Source: Ophiobolus disseminans (lineage: Eukaryota; Ascomycota; Dothideomycetes; Pleosporales; Phaeosphaeriaceae). Taken from it: a stretch of DNA of 64,000 nucleotides. Below, in pieces: positions 11,814-23,361 of the stretch (position 1 is the first letter of the stretch; each line of letters begins with the position of its first letter). The DNA lies in assembly GCA_010093685.1 (NCBI GenBank), contig MU006234.1, positions 549,668 to 613,667 of the forward strand, written 5' to 3'. The notes beneath the pieces were generated by a model. That model had not been told where the DNA came from, searched no databases, and saw only the letters and a list, made by a program, of their open reading frames with translations. The translations under genes were made by a program, and so were the position numbers.

Positions 11814-12173
11814 ATGCAAGCCCGCCATGCCGACATCGTACGCGCCAACCTGCGCGTGAAGAGGCTACAAGTAAGCATACCCTGCTGTCCGCAGCATATC
11901 TATTGCGGTTAGATATTCAAAGGAAGTAGTGACTAAATGGAATTCTAGCTTCGACGCGCGATAATCATTGCCATCCGCCCGCCCCTTCACGCCGGGTCTA
12001 GGGGCTTCCGCATCGCCGTGGTGAGGAGGATCTTGGGGCGCGTGCAGGCGCTGCGAGATGAGCTGGTGGTGGCCGAGGCGCTGGAGCGCTGGGCAGATGA
12101 GCAGACGGAGTTGTTATTTGGTTCGCAGGTGGGGAATTCCAACTTTCCTTTCATTTCTGCATCATATCATTAG
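11814..12173 (+). CDS. Small hypothetical protein, two exons
   Basis: Exons 11814-11870 and 11949-12173 join in phase 0 across a 78-bp intron (GTAAGC donor, TTCTAG acceptor) to give 93 aa. The product begins MQARHADIVRANLRVKRLQ and has a basic then amphipathic helical middle (RILGRVQALRDELVVAEALE). No family recognised. Exon 1 and 2 read cleanly in frame and GC at third positions is high, which supports coding. The stop lies 46 bp from the convergent SLX4 stop (12220), so the 3' UTRs must overlap. Confidence 0.5.
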
Positions 12174-12219
12174 TTAGACAAACTTACAAAGAGCATTCTG
12201 CTAACGCAATCGTTTCGCA

Positions 12220-15136
12220 TTAATAGTAGCCTTTGCGCGCCCCTCCCACCTTCCTGTCCCCGTAAATGCAACAGACGCTCAAGCTTTCGCACCACTCCCT
12301 CACCATCCACGCCTCCAAGTCCCGCTCGATTGCGAGCACTTCCTCCCCGTGCGCAAACACCTCGTCCTCACCGGATTTCTTCATCTCCTTGTTCCACGCC
12401 TTTGTTTGCGCCTTTGTTGCGCGCCGCCAGCTCCGCACCCCCGTCGAAACGTTAAGATGCGCTGTTAAGTCTTCCAGGACAACGGGGTCATACATTAAGA
12501 TTCTTTCATACCAGGAGGGTCGAGACGGATTGGTCGTGGGTGGCTGGGCGCGGACATGGGCTGTTATGCTTGCAAAGACACTCGGTCTAAGGTTGCTCCA
12601 ATCAAGATATGTGGAGGGAATGCGGTGTACATGCACGATCGTGGGGTCTACAAGTGCTTCTTTTGTTCTTTTAGGACGCGTTGGCGATACGGTGAAGAGC
12701 GGCAATGGTTGCGAGTCTGAGAATCTGCGTACACGTGGTGGGGTGGGCGACAGAGCTTGCGTTGCTTCGTCTTCCGAGTCAAAAATCTCGTCGATGTCGA
12801 CAAAGCGGCTGGAAGTTTTGGGAGGTACCGCGGGTTGCTCGTTCAGAGTCTTTGGTTGTGCTTTTGGTTTTGTTTTTCTCATGGATGATGTTGCTCGCGA
12901 CACGCCGGTTGCACTCGTCGATGATTGGCTTTTGGGAGGGCGACCCCGACGCTTCTTGGGCGAATCAGTTACGTGGTCTGCTGCTGGCGGTCTTGGTTTT
13001 GGCGGCATAAAAGTACTTGATTGAATTGGGTTAGGTAGCAGATCTTCAATGTCCACGAAGCTATCCTGTGATCTGGCGTTCTGGTTTGAGGGCGGAGGCT
13101 GTGAATTGACAACTCGTGAATGAGCATCATGGACAGTCTGTGATCCCTGTGATGTGGTGCCCGGTGGTGTGGGTAGATCTGATGATATGATGACTGCTGG
13201 GACACTTGGAATGTCATCTATGTCTACAAAAGAATCCGGCACATCGTCAGGCGCGTCATTCGTTCCGTCCATGAGCAATGGAAAATCTTGAGTTCGATCG
13301 AACTCGGGAATATATACGTCTTCCATCTGCTCGAGCAAGCCGCCTTCGACATCTCTCGAGCTTGCGTCCCACAGACCATGCTTACCTGCTGCCCTCTCTA
13401 GTCCCGGCCAGCGAGGTGGCGAGTTCAACCGTTTATGCAACGACCTGTCTGCATCCTGCTCCGACTCTTTCATCGCTTGTTGGATCTGGCGTACCAATGT
13501 CGGAGACTCTTCAAGTGCGAGCTGGCTCGAGGTGCCAAACAACATGTCCTGCTTGGATATTCGCATCAATGCTGAGCCTGGGCTGAGTAGCTTTTCAGCG
13601 ATAGGCTTGGCCTTGGCAGCGGACTTGAATGATGTTTTTTTCGTCCTGGGCTTTGATGCTACTTTCTCAGAGTCTGATTTGGAAGTTGATCGCTTGCGTG
13701 GTGGTTTCTTGGGAGGTGGTCCTCCATTCGACGTAGTTGTGTCATTCAAGGGTACTTTAGTGACTGTTGTTTGAGGCTGGAAGAGGTCGCTAGTCGCACC
13801 GGAGGGACCAAGGTCGACAGTTCGCGACTGATATTGTTCGGTTGCTCTGTCTGTGATTGTTCTTGCCTTCTTCTTGGGAGCTTTACCTTTCTCTGGAGAT
13901 GAGTTCCTGGAGTTGGATTGGTTGCCAGGGAGATCAACGAGCTGGAGGTGTGGTTAGCAGGGTGAGACCAGTCAGATTTTACTATGGTATGCTGACCTCA
14001 ACTCGTCGTCGCTTTGTGACTGCCACCACGTCCGTAGTTGAGGGTGCCATGCTGGTAGTCATTCGCACGGAAGGCGAGTGGGCATACGCAAAGTTGGAGA
14101 TCATGTTCGTGAAATGACCAGCGTCAGCGTCGGGCTCGATTTGCTTGTTTTCTTTTCCAGCCGATTCTGTCAAAGGACTCGCAATTGCTGTGTCTTTTGG
14201 CGGGGTCCAGTCTCTTCGCCTCAGCACTGCCTCGTCCAGATCTAAGCGCTCGACAACTGTATCTGGCGGACGTTGTTTTGGCGCACGCTTCTTCTTAGGC
14301 GGGGGATCGTCTGGCACTTCCCATATTGATGCGTCGGCGGTTTCCACATTTTTGCTAATTTCGTGTTGCTGCGCTGTCGTAGCGTTGTTGCGGAAATGCG
14401 CAGACTCGACGCACGCATCTTCCTGCTGCGACTTCTCGATGGCTTTGACAGCCCCCTTTGGTTTCGCCACTCTCGTTTTCTTCGGTTTGGGCTCGGCATC
14501 CGCGCTCTCTAGCTTTTCCTTCTTTGCGCGGGGCTTTCGTGGCTTGCCTGACTTTGTGAGTTTCGGTATGGCGTCTGCCGGTTCAGTCGAGGGTCCTGTT
14601 TCTTCATTTGGAAAGTACGGCGAGATCTTGGGTGCTGGAAGTCGTAGTTCCGGGTCGTGTGCAGGCTTGTCGCTGTATGCCTTTGGTTTTCGGGCCCTCG
14701 GTCTGGGTTTTGGCTTGTCCTCGCCATCTGTAGCAGCAATTGCGGTCGACCGCTTTCTGGGCTTCTTCTTAGTTGCTGTGACTTGTTCAGCCTCTTCTAG
14801 TGAGCCCCTGCGCGACTGTGCCGCTGGTCTTTCGTCTGGATTGTCGTCGAGTGGCTGCGCAAAGTGCTCGGAGCGGACGAGGCTGCCCACGGTGGCGAAT
14901 CCGCGGATAGCGTCAGGAGGGATGGGAGCCTTCCGAGAAGCCAATGCTGACGCGCCGGGTGTCTTCTTCTGCAGACTGACGGGCAGAGAGGGCGATAGGA
15001 GCGGCGATGCTCGCATGGCGACGCGTCGAGGAGAGGGGCTGTGGTTAGCATTGAGGGGCGACGAGGGCGCATACAGCTCGGCAGCTGGCGGCGGAGACGA
15101 CGAAAGAATCACAATGTCAAAGAGTGTCCCTGCCAT
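12220..15136 (-). CDS. SLX4: Structure-specific endonuclease subunit SLX4
   Basis: Scaffold that activates the SLX1 nuclease for cutting branched DNA (Holliday junctions, flaps) in the nucleus. Exons 15136-13997 and 13941-12220 join in phase 0 across a 55-bp intron (GTCAGC donor, CTCCAG acceptor) giving 953 aa. Seen: N-terminal FDIVILSSSPPPA typical of fungal SLX4; long disordered, Lys/Pro-rich middle with AT-hook-like KRRGRPPKS; the conserved KKKARTITDRATEQYQ block just after the intron; and the C-terminal SLX1-binding domain (ERILMYDPVVLEDLTAHLN, then VREWCESLSVCCIYG). The apparent upstream start at 15253 is TTG, so the ATG at 15136 is used. Long antisense open frames over this gene (12266-13024, 14145-15290) reflect its biased composition and are not called. 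Confidence 0.9.
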
Positions 15137-17640
15137 CCCGAGTCGGGGAAGGAGCCTGCAGGCTGCCAGTGCGACTGTTTGGCAGCTGCGACCGTGTGCA
15201 TATGCAGTTGAGGTGGATGTGGGGGAGCCGCAGCGGAGGAGCACGAGCGCCAAAAAGGTGTTTGGAACTTCAATTGAAACTATTTTCTAAGTTCCGTCCA
15301 CCATCCAGCAACGATAATCACCAGACAATAAGGAGCCCCAAATCCCTTGCAATGCTCGCCATAGTCTGGTATATTCCCACATATACCCACTCAAGGTTTT
15401 GTTCAAACCCCCCGAGCGCTGTCGAGCTGGCGCTGGTTCGAAGGACACCTCCTTCTCCGCAGCTTCAGCCCTTCTCACACCCCGCTCTCCATCATATAGC
15501 TGAGTAGTCTCCGGGATGGAGATAGTATTAATGAGCCGGCTCGGTCGTCCAAGTTTCTCGCAATCGCTCTGCTGTTGTGGTGGCGGTGATCTAGCTGCTG
15601 GCCGGTACCCCTCGCCGCCTTGCTCACCTTCTCACACACCACAACCTTACCTTCAACAAATCCAGAGTCGCTCGAGAGACTCACCCGCAGCTTGAGGATT
15701 CCCTCAGTAAGTATGATAAAGTCACTCACCCCTTCGATTCGTATGCCGCTCGCCGTGTATTGGTTTGAGTGGCGCCGCAGCCTGGCCAAGCAGCGGAGGC
15801 AGCAACAGGACGCTGCAATCGGCGGCAGACCTGGGGATGAGGCGAGGGTAGCCCCTTTGCTGCTGTGTTTACTAATGGTACGAGGTCGCTCGCGTGCGAG
15901 TTGTTAGATCGGAAGCATTTGGCTCTCCTGGCCCCGCCGAAGGCGACGTTGCGGACAGCAGCACTGGGTGGGCAGCTCTATCAGCGCGCGTAGAGATGAT
16001 TGCCAGCGCCAGCGACCTCCACAAGCGTTGCTGTCAGTGTGGTGGACCTGAGCGCTTGGCACGAGACGGCCTTCGTGAAGTGCGGCGACGACAGCAGCAT
16101 TGATCCACAAGACGCAGCGGGACCTGAACACGACAAGGTAAACATAGTGGCATTGACGTGAGCGATCTGAACCTTGACTGGTGGCGAGACGGCAGAGCCT
16201 ACCACGATGATCTTCGAAGACTCGGTTCGACCCTACCATGAAGACTAGACAGCAGCCTTTCGCCTTCGAGACGGACGACCGCGCATACGACGGAGTGAGA
16301 TCTTGCAAAATCCGAAGCTGGGACCCGCCCCTCCGCAATATTGGATGTGAACGTGGACGATGCTTCGATACCCGCAACCATCCCAAAAACTTCGTACAAT
16401 TAGCCTGGAAGCCGGCAGGTATGACAAGGAGGACTACATGCATCGGCATATGAGTTTGGAAGCGACGTGAAAGCATCGCTGCTGTTATCACGCTGATGTA
16501 TTGAAGGCGACGATACCTCACTCGCTCAATCTGCGAAGACATTAGCATCGAAGTCGCATACGCTACGGAACATCGGTCGACACTCACCACAATCGCTACC
16601 GGCATCTCACTGAGCCTCGAAGTCTTCCCCAATTTTGGTACCTGCTTTGTGGTTAGCATATGCTGCAAGAAGCTAGAGAGGGCATGACTTATCTGCTGGA
16701 GTACGATTCCGCCACCTCATCGCCTGCTCCAAACCTATACCATTAGCATGACAAAGCCATCACACTTCACCATCGACAGAAGAAGTTTTGTATATGCCTT
16801 TCAGAAACGATCCTACTTGGCGACACCGGGTAAGGCGCCATACGCCTCCGTGCCGGCCGAGGACTAGAAACCGGTGTCCCTGGCCCGGTCCCATCACGAA
16901 CGGATTGACTTGCGGTTTTACCAGGGACGGAGGACGGGTTTGACAGGGTATACTGCGCCCGAGCTTTTTTCCGACTCGCCATGGTGCGCATGACATCCTC
17001 ATCAGAAACGAAGGAGATGTGTGGGTGAAAGCAAGCTTTCGGGGCTCTCACCCCCTACTCGCGATGGTGCACTCAGGTGGCACCTCAAACCCAGGTAGGC
17101 AGGACTTCGAAAAGCCAATGCCGTCCTCCCCGGATGAAATACCACCGCTTGTCAGTCCAACAAATTCCCTACAATCCTACGATATTGGTCAGCACGACTC
17201 TTTTGGCAACAATCTTCAACGACACATACCTCTCATCCTCTCCGCCTACCATGGGGATTCCACAACCTTCCCTGCTGCGTGGCGGGTCTTCTGGGCTGTG
17301 GAGACGACAGCACTTGCGGATGTTGCTGGGCGGCGGGTCTTCTGGGCCGTGAAGACAGCCCGAAGGATGCTATATCGAGATGTTATGCTGATATGAGCCG
17401 CTATCGTTTTTCCCACTGCGCTCTGTACGCACTCTTGTTGTTGGGAGGGCTGCGCGCGCTGCCAAAGCCCATGCTGCGCATGTTTCCTTCGTGCCCGTGT
17501 CCGTTGCGCCTACTGGGGACCGCCATGGGCCCGTTGCCATTTACACCCGTCATTGCGCCAATGTAAGCGGCTGGATCTGTTTGAGAGGCACATTCTTATT
17601 TGGGTAGAGCGTTTTTTGCGCGGCTTCGCTGGATGAGTCT
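15137..17640. other. Gene-poor DNA with intron-like signals on the minus strand
   Basis: No complete gene could be assembled. On the minus strand there are convincing splice-like features, for example a 57-bp GTGAGT...GCTAATGTCTTCGCAG segment around 16530-16590 and another branch/acceptor (GCATATGCTAACCACAAAG) near 16640, suggesting a decayed or very fragmented multi-exon gene. A short direct repeat (GGCGGGTCTTCTGGGC) occurs at about 17282 and 17331. The frame 15475-15789 (minus, with SGIRIEGVSDFIILTEGILK) is the most protein-like piece but has no recognised family. Confidence 0.35.
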
Positions 17641-17652
17641 GCGAGCAGACCA

Positions 17653-17945
17653 TGCTGGATTCTGACTCTCTGAAGGTCATGTCTGCGATGTGCGTTTGTC
17701 CACTCTTCCATGTCAGCTCCGAATGCCAAAGGAATCCGAACAAGACCAGGACGAACCTACATCCACGAGCCGATGTTGTTGGATTCTGACTCTCTGAAGG
17801 TCATGTTGGAAACCAATAGTGCTGACGATGTGTACGTCTATCAGTTCCATGTTAGCACTACATTCCACAAAGGAGCCGGACTCAATATGGACTTACGTTC
17901 GCAGCCGATGTTGCTGGATTTTGACTCTCTGAAGGCCATGTCGCC
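17653..17945. repeat. Three-copy direct repeat, period about 122-135 bp
   Basis: The core GGATTCTGACTCTCTGAAGG recurs near 17658, 17780 and 17915 (third copy with a C/T change), each followed by (T/C)CATGT. On the minus strand the core reads MTFRESES(S/N), and two copies are separated by GTAAGT...TGATAG intron-like spacers, so the copies may be duplicated exons of a decayed minus-strand gene. Confidence 0.7.
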
Positions 17946-18012
17946 GACTCGTGTGTCTGGTACGTTCACGTTAGCACTATGTTCAAGGAAGTAGTCGAGC
18001 AATACCGGATTG

Positions 18013-18330
18013 GACTTACTGACTGTGATTGATGCAACGTGTCAGCGGTGTCTCCCCACCGACCATGGCTTGGATGCCACCGTCGTGGCCGGCGCACTCG
18101 CAAAGGTCTTGCTGATCTTAAGGGAGACACCGCCCATGGCGCACTTTCGAAAATCCCAAGAAACCGGTTTGTCCTATCCTCCAGATTAGCTCATACTGTA
18201 ACAACACTAGGGAAGACTTACTGGCTGTGATTGATGCAGCGTGTCAGCGGTGTCTCCCCACCGACCATAGCTTGGATGCCACCGTCGTGGCCGGTGCATT
18301 CGCAATGGTCTCGCTGACCTTGAGGGAGAC
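18013..18330. repeat. Two-copy 116-bp direct repeat
   Basis: Positions 18013-18128 and 18215-18330 are near identical, starting GACTTACTG(A/G)CTGTGATTG and ending GAGGGAGAC-like. On the minus strand each copy ends in a GTAAGT donor-like site and reads GGVSLK(I/V)S(K/E)T in one frame. The start of each copy shares the 20-bp segment TGATGCA(A/G)CGTGTCAGCGGT with the adjacent 132-bp repeat. Confidence 0.75.
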
Positions 18331-18337
18331 TCCCCAC

Positions 18338-18632
18338 GCTGATTGATGCAGCGTGTCAGCGGTGGCTGGTCATGTTTGCATCAGTATGAAGTATGAGGTG
18401 ATGTGCTGTCAGAATGACTGGCCGAGTGAACAGCCGCCTCGAGCTCCTGAAAGCCCACTCGAGGCCGCACGCTGATTGATGCAGCGTGTCAGCGGTGGCT
18501 GACTGATCTGCATCATGAGGTATTGTGAGGTGATGTTCTATCAAACTGGTTGGCCGAGTGACTTGCTGCCTCGAGCTCCTGAAAGCCCACTCGAGGCCGC
18601 ACGCTGTTTGATGCAGCGTGTCAGCGGTAGCC
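18338..18632. repeat. 132-bp tandem repeat, 2.2 copies, coding-like on the minus strand
   Basis: Units 18338-18470, 18471-18602 and a partial unit from 18603 start with GCTG(A/T)TTGATGCAGCGTG. 132 bp is exactly 44 codons, and the minus strand is open through it (frame 18865-18356), giving a repeated protein segment with ATADTLHQ(S/T)ACGLEWAF and TRP(T/V)(S/I)L...HHL. The last unit is 133 bp and shifts the frame to a stop. No protein family is recognised. Confidence 0.75.
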
Positions 18633-18865
18633 GAGAAGAGGCCAGGAGCAGGTGCCATATGGCCGGCAGTGCTGTGGCAGTGTTGAGTCATTTCACAGGC
18701 CTCTTCTCCAAAACCGACTCGCCGTTGGCTTTCGACTCGTGCGGCGTCTCGAGTATAGGGTCGGGGTCGGGACCCACAGCCTTGGTCGAAGCCTCGATCG
18801 TATGACGGCCATGAAGGGTGTAGGTCGCTTGAATTCCAGTCATTCGGGTTGAGCTGGTTGGGCAC
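18356..18865 (-). pseudogene. Repeat-containing open frame, unrecognised, probably a fragment
   Basis: A 169-codon minus-strand frame covering the 132-bp repeat. It has no ATG in good context near its 5' end (the first residues read MPNQLNPNDW) and no domain. It is open largely because the repeat unit is a multiple of three. Either a fragment of a repetitive protein gene or chance. Confidence 0.3.
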
Positions 18866-19120
18866 AAATCATACCCTTCTCGTCAACTGTGAAGTGTGTC
18901 AGTGCGATCCTACGGTGTCCATTAATGCGGATCTCTTACTTTTTACACTCTCAAACCTGAAGTCTGACACGAATGAGGGCTCCTGAGACTTCACCGATGC
19001 GATCACTATGACTATCGAATCTGATAGTCTCTTGCTCTTGGATGTTATCGAAGGAACCACCCACCAACTCAGCGAATCCATAGAAAAGCCGTGCTCTGCC
19101 GGGTCAAGCGGCGCGATTTC

Positions 19121-19560
19121 TCAGGGCTCAGTGACGCTGAGGTGGATGTTGCCGATGTACAGTCGGTGGAAGGGCGCACCATTGGCACCAGGAGCAGTGC
19201 CATCTTCGGACGGGCGGGCGGCACGGTCCTTCTCGGCCTCGGTCAGTTGGGTTATGATTGGAACGCCCTTCAGCTTCTGACCAGTCAGCTCGAGAGCCTT
19301 CGGGACAGACTCCTCATCGTAGGACCAATTGGACACTAAGAGGAGTTACCATTTTGCATGGAGTGTGGAGAAGGTGATATACTCTTTGGAGCGGTCGGTG
19401 ACACGACTCTTCACAATCTGGGCCTCGACTCTATGAGGATGATCTGCAGCTCCGCCGGTGTGAATCGGGAGAGGGCCTCGACAACTCTTATAGTGGTCGA
19501 GTGGTATTTGTACTGGCAAAGTTGTACCAGGAGCGATAACCACTGGTGTAGATGAAGGAG
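19121..19560 (-). pseudogene. Fragment of an RBM39/Rsd1-type RNA-binding splicing factor
   Basis: The minus-strand frame 19336-19121 reads SVPKALELTGQKLKGVPII, QLTEAEKDRAAR and FHRLYIGNIHLSVTE: the end of RRM1, the linker and the start of RRM2 of the RBM39/Rsd1 family (human counterpart: LTGQ..LGVPII, AEKNR, RLYVG.LHFNITE). Upstream, AQIVKSRVTDRSKE (about 19400-19440) matches the RRM1 'AQIVKDRVSGRSKG' block, and TPAELQIILIES in the next frame matches the start of RRM1, so at least one frameshift separates them. RRM2 stops right after the RNP2 motif and no RRM3/UHM domain follows. A partial, frame-broken paralogue; the functional gene must lie elsewhere. Confidence 0.7.
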
Positions 19561-20492
19561 TTCTTGACGAAAATGTCGTCCGTGTGCGCGACGTTTATCT
19601 GGTCGATGGAAAGGCCGCGGCCCCGTCACCATTTGCGCCGCGTCTTTTGGTGATGAGACCTTCCTTGGTGCATACGATGGCCCAGCCGCGAGCTTAGTTG
19701 CTACTTTCGAGGAGTAGCTCGCGAGGATGCAGCTACGTCTTGCGCGCGTGCTGGTCGGAGATGTGGGCGATATCGCAAAGGGATGTTGGGACATGCCTTG
19801 CGTCGGCGACATGGACATCATCCTGAAGATGATCGCAATGGCGTCCCGATGTCATTTGGCGAAGCCGGGAGGAGCATTGTCTGAGCTCGGCGCCAGTTTG
19901 GGTAATGCATCTGGGCCGGCTCATGGCTCGCAGCCATGTCAGTGGCGACTGTCTGCCGGTACGGGCGATCCAAACGTTTGTGGGGATGCATTCTCCCAGG
20001 ACTGCGGCAGAAGAGTGGCCAGTCGGTGATATCGCGAGTGCAGGCCTTGTTGTCTTGGTGGTTGCCAGAATCAAACCTGCATCACCGTGAATTGAGAGTT
20101 GATGTGCTGTCGGCTTGCCTGGCTGTCACAGCCACGACCTGACATCAGCACATCAACCCACAGTTCATACCAATGCAGTGTAGGATCGAGGACCTCGATT
20201 TCGGCGGTGGCTGCAGATCATGCGTTGTTGAAACGCCAGGCAAGACACCAGACTATCGTTGCTGTTCGTGATCTTTGAGTGTGACCACATTCAGTGGTTG
20301 AGGTGATCCTGTGCCAGTCATGTTGAAAATATCAGCGTCTGAACGCCGTCAGAGGGCGAGTCCAATCCAAGGCCGAGCTACATAGTTGAGACGGAGTCAG
20401 CGCTTGCTACGATAGAAAGAGCTTTGGAAAATGCTTACCTCGACCTTACGAACTCCGATTGAACGTAGATTTGGACAGAACTTGAGTACTAG

Positions 20493-20756
20493 GCCAAGCA
20501 TGGTTCTCCATCGACCCCTTGCGTGTGCTGAGTCGGGCTGCTCTGCTGTGAGTGGGAGCAGTCCGACTCGTACTGGCTCAAATTCTCACACGGAGAGGGC
20601 AAGCCATGGAACTGATGGCGTGTGCCAGACTAAGCATAATTCTCCATCGTCCCCTTGAGTGTGTTTGATCAGGCGGCCTCGCTGTGAGTGGGAGAAGTCC
20701 GACTCGTACTGGCTCAAATTCTCACATGGAGAGGGCAAGCCATGGAACTGATGGCG
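20493..20756. repeat. Two-copy tandem repeat of about 131 bp
   Basis: Positions 20493-20620 and 20624-20756 share long identical stretches (for example AGTCCGACTCGTACTGGCTC and GAGAGGGCAAGCCATGGAAC). The sequence is unrelated to the 116/132-bp repeats, yet the period is similar. Confidence 0.75.
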
Positions 20757-21059
20757 GATCCGAGCCGCCATCCAGCTTTTCTCCATGGCTAGTAGAGCAT
20801 TGTCGTCTACAATGTTCCAGTGTTGATATGAGTTTGGCAGCCCAAATAGGCTTTAGTCTCATAAGATGCCCCCTGCGTATGTGAGGTTGCACTGGGTCCG
20901 CGCTGGTGCATGTGCTTGTAGTTCCCCATCAATACCCAGACGGTGCCGTGGAACAAGGCGAGACAGTGTCGACGGCTGCGAGCCCCACCTTGACCTCGTC
21001 GATGGTCTTATTCTTGCTCAGGTGGACCATTGGCGGCGTGGTCTGCGCCAACCCAATCG

Positions 21060-21409
21060 TTATCTCAGGAAAGCTCGAGTGCTGGCTTTATCCGCGGCGG
21101 TTCTTTCTTGAGGGTTGATGACCTGCCGGTGCGGTATAGGGGCCGATGCCTGCGTCGGGAAGGGCTGCGCGATGGTCCGCGGTGTTGCCTTTGCTTCCTG
21201 GGTAGAGGTGTCAGTTCTTCTGTCAGCACATTGGAGGAGTGCCAGCCTACCTTTCTTTCTTGATGCATGTTGAGGTCCGATGTTGCGCGGCCAAGGTGTC
21301 GCGGTGCTGTTGGTGGTGTCACCGCCCAAAGTGGAGTCGGCTCCCCGACTGAGGTGATGAAGTCCCGCACAACTGTCGTCCGACCGAGAGTTGCATTGCG
21401 ACACTTCAT
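21060..21409 (-). CDS. Small hypothetical protein, two exons (uncertain)
   Basis: Exons 21409-21251 and 21197-21060 join in phase 0 through a 53-bp intron with a good branch/acceptor (GCTGACA... CTACCCAG), giving 98 aa starting MKCRNATLGRTTVVRD and ending KASTRAFLR. No family recognised. The ATG overlaps the stop of an upstream 141-codon minus-strand frame (21831-21406, with AEKVVARVGVGSMPAFQNF) as ATGA, so the two may be parts of one gene separated by a missed intron or a frameshift. Confidence 0.35.
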
Positions 21410-22309
21410 AATCTTGTTCTCGCTGGCGTGCGACTATTCGCAGTATTGTTGGTCATGAGGTGGTTGAGCTGGCGGGCGACGAAGTCAGCAAAGTTTTGGA
21501 ATGCGGGCATGCTGCCCACGCCGACACGCGCAACCACTTTCTCGGCGACTTGGGAAAACAGAAGCTCGCATCTCCTGAAGAGATTGTGGTTGCTCATGAG
21601 TGCTTTGAAGGTGGTGCAGCGTCGCAATGCGGAGATGCTGTTCTCGGGCGCCGCCGTCTTGCCCGAAGGCAAGAGGCGTTGCCGCAAGGAGGCGAAGAGG
21701 AGAAGAAATGGCTTTGCTGTTCTCGCGCAATACACATACTTTGTGATGCTCGTGGCGTCTGCTCGTAACTGTTGGAGGCGGAAGGTGTGCCTGCTGTAGT
21801 TCTTGCTTGCCCTTGAGCACAAAGGCATCATGGAAGTCCGCTCAGGAGCAGCAGATAGGCTTCTTCGTGCAAAGACTCAACTCGCCTGATGGCTTGTGCG
21901 AGTATCTTCGTGGCAGATTGTGTGGTGTTGTGGATGGTGGAAGGAAAGTGGTGAGGCGGCAGCTGGACATAACGAGAATTGACTTTCACCACCACGGTGT
22001 CCGTCCCGTGCACGAGTCATATTCTCAACTCGCGCCGTCCCTGCCATACGTTGAGAATGTCCGCCGGTCTCGCCAGGCCAGTGTGGGTGCGAGAAAAAAC
22101 GCGAAAAATACGAGCTTACTGCGAAAAGAATGCCAGAGTCCGAGACAATCAGCCCAGCGAGTTACAAAAGTTCAGTACCAAAGACGCATGATTTACGAGC
22201 CGAGATACTTCACGGACACTGCTGCCGATCCCTCAGAGGGCGGCGGGCAGCAGGCACGCCTGCACAGTGGGGCAGCCGGTGAGGGAGCAGACATGGTGTG
22301 ATCACGGTG

Positions 22310-23360
22310 GCAAACATGACATGCATCACGCAGTATGAGCAGGAACATCAGATGCAGTGGGAAGGCACACAGCAGCTGTGCAGATTGAGCGTCTCGTGCG
22401 GCACAGTCAAGACTCAGCAGTCCAGCCGTAGGAAGCGGCAAAGCACGGCTCTGCTACACTTCAGAGGCGCAACGGACGCACATGCTTGAGATATGTTGAG
22501 ATATTCATCGCTATTGGAACTATTGTGATTCATACCATGATATTGGCTGAGCTGCTATAACACAATGCAGAAGTGGAAAGCACACTATCGCTCTCGACGT
22601 CCCAGCTCTTCGCAGCATCGGACTCGTGCTCGCTCACCCAGTACACCTTGATGTCACGATTGGTCCCCTGCGTGAAACTATGACGCTGATAGTGAATATG
22701 AACTACCTACTGAGCATCTTCTTCTTCGCATACCGAGAACGAATCAATTGTGAGCATGAGGTGAGGAGATTGCATTTGTCCTCCTGTACCTGCAACGATC
22801 CTGCCTTGCATCTATTTCCCCCCTCACTGGGCACTTTCGTGAGCAAGTGTAGAGAATATTGCATCTTTACCCGTATATTTACACGTTTGTTCACAGCTTC
22901 ATGAAATGCTAGAGGCGCATAACGTGCTTTGAAATGTGCAACATCATCATAAACTCTGCTGAAAACCTGTCAATGTAATCGGCCGTGAACATTGAGAGAC
23001 TTCCCAATGTACCATCAAACCGCCTAAGGTGTTAAAATCACTCGCAGAGGTGTCTATATACGCGCCATTATCACACCTCTATTGTACATCCTTTGCTATG
23101 AGCTGGATATCCCCCATGGGTAACAGGCTGTCGAATACTTGGGTCAAAGAGTCTTGAAGATCTCCTGGGATAGTCATGATCACTTCAAATGTTATGCTAT
23201 AGTGTATTGTGGTGGTGCAGAAGTAGCTCAACATCGAGTCGCTGAAGGTGAAGGCCACCCTCACAGCGACTCAATGTTGAGTTTGCTTTTTTTTGCACAA
23301 GTCCAACTTCATTGTTCCATATATATTATGCCCATGGCAGATACTTCATCAAATGAAACA
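22310..23360. other. No gene recognised
   Basis: Moderately AT-rich DNA with no convincing frame. It leads into the tRNA-like module and hAT element. Confidence 0.45.
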
Positions 23361-23361
23361 A

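Noticed and set aside
12266..13024. 252-codon plus-strand open frame
   Set aside because: Antisense to the SLX4 C-terminal exon.
14145..15290. 381-codon plus-strand open frame
   Set aside because: Antisense shadow of SLX4's biased Lys/Pro-rich exon; no domain, and the sense gene is well supported.
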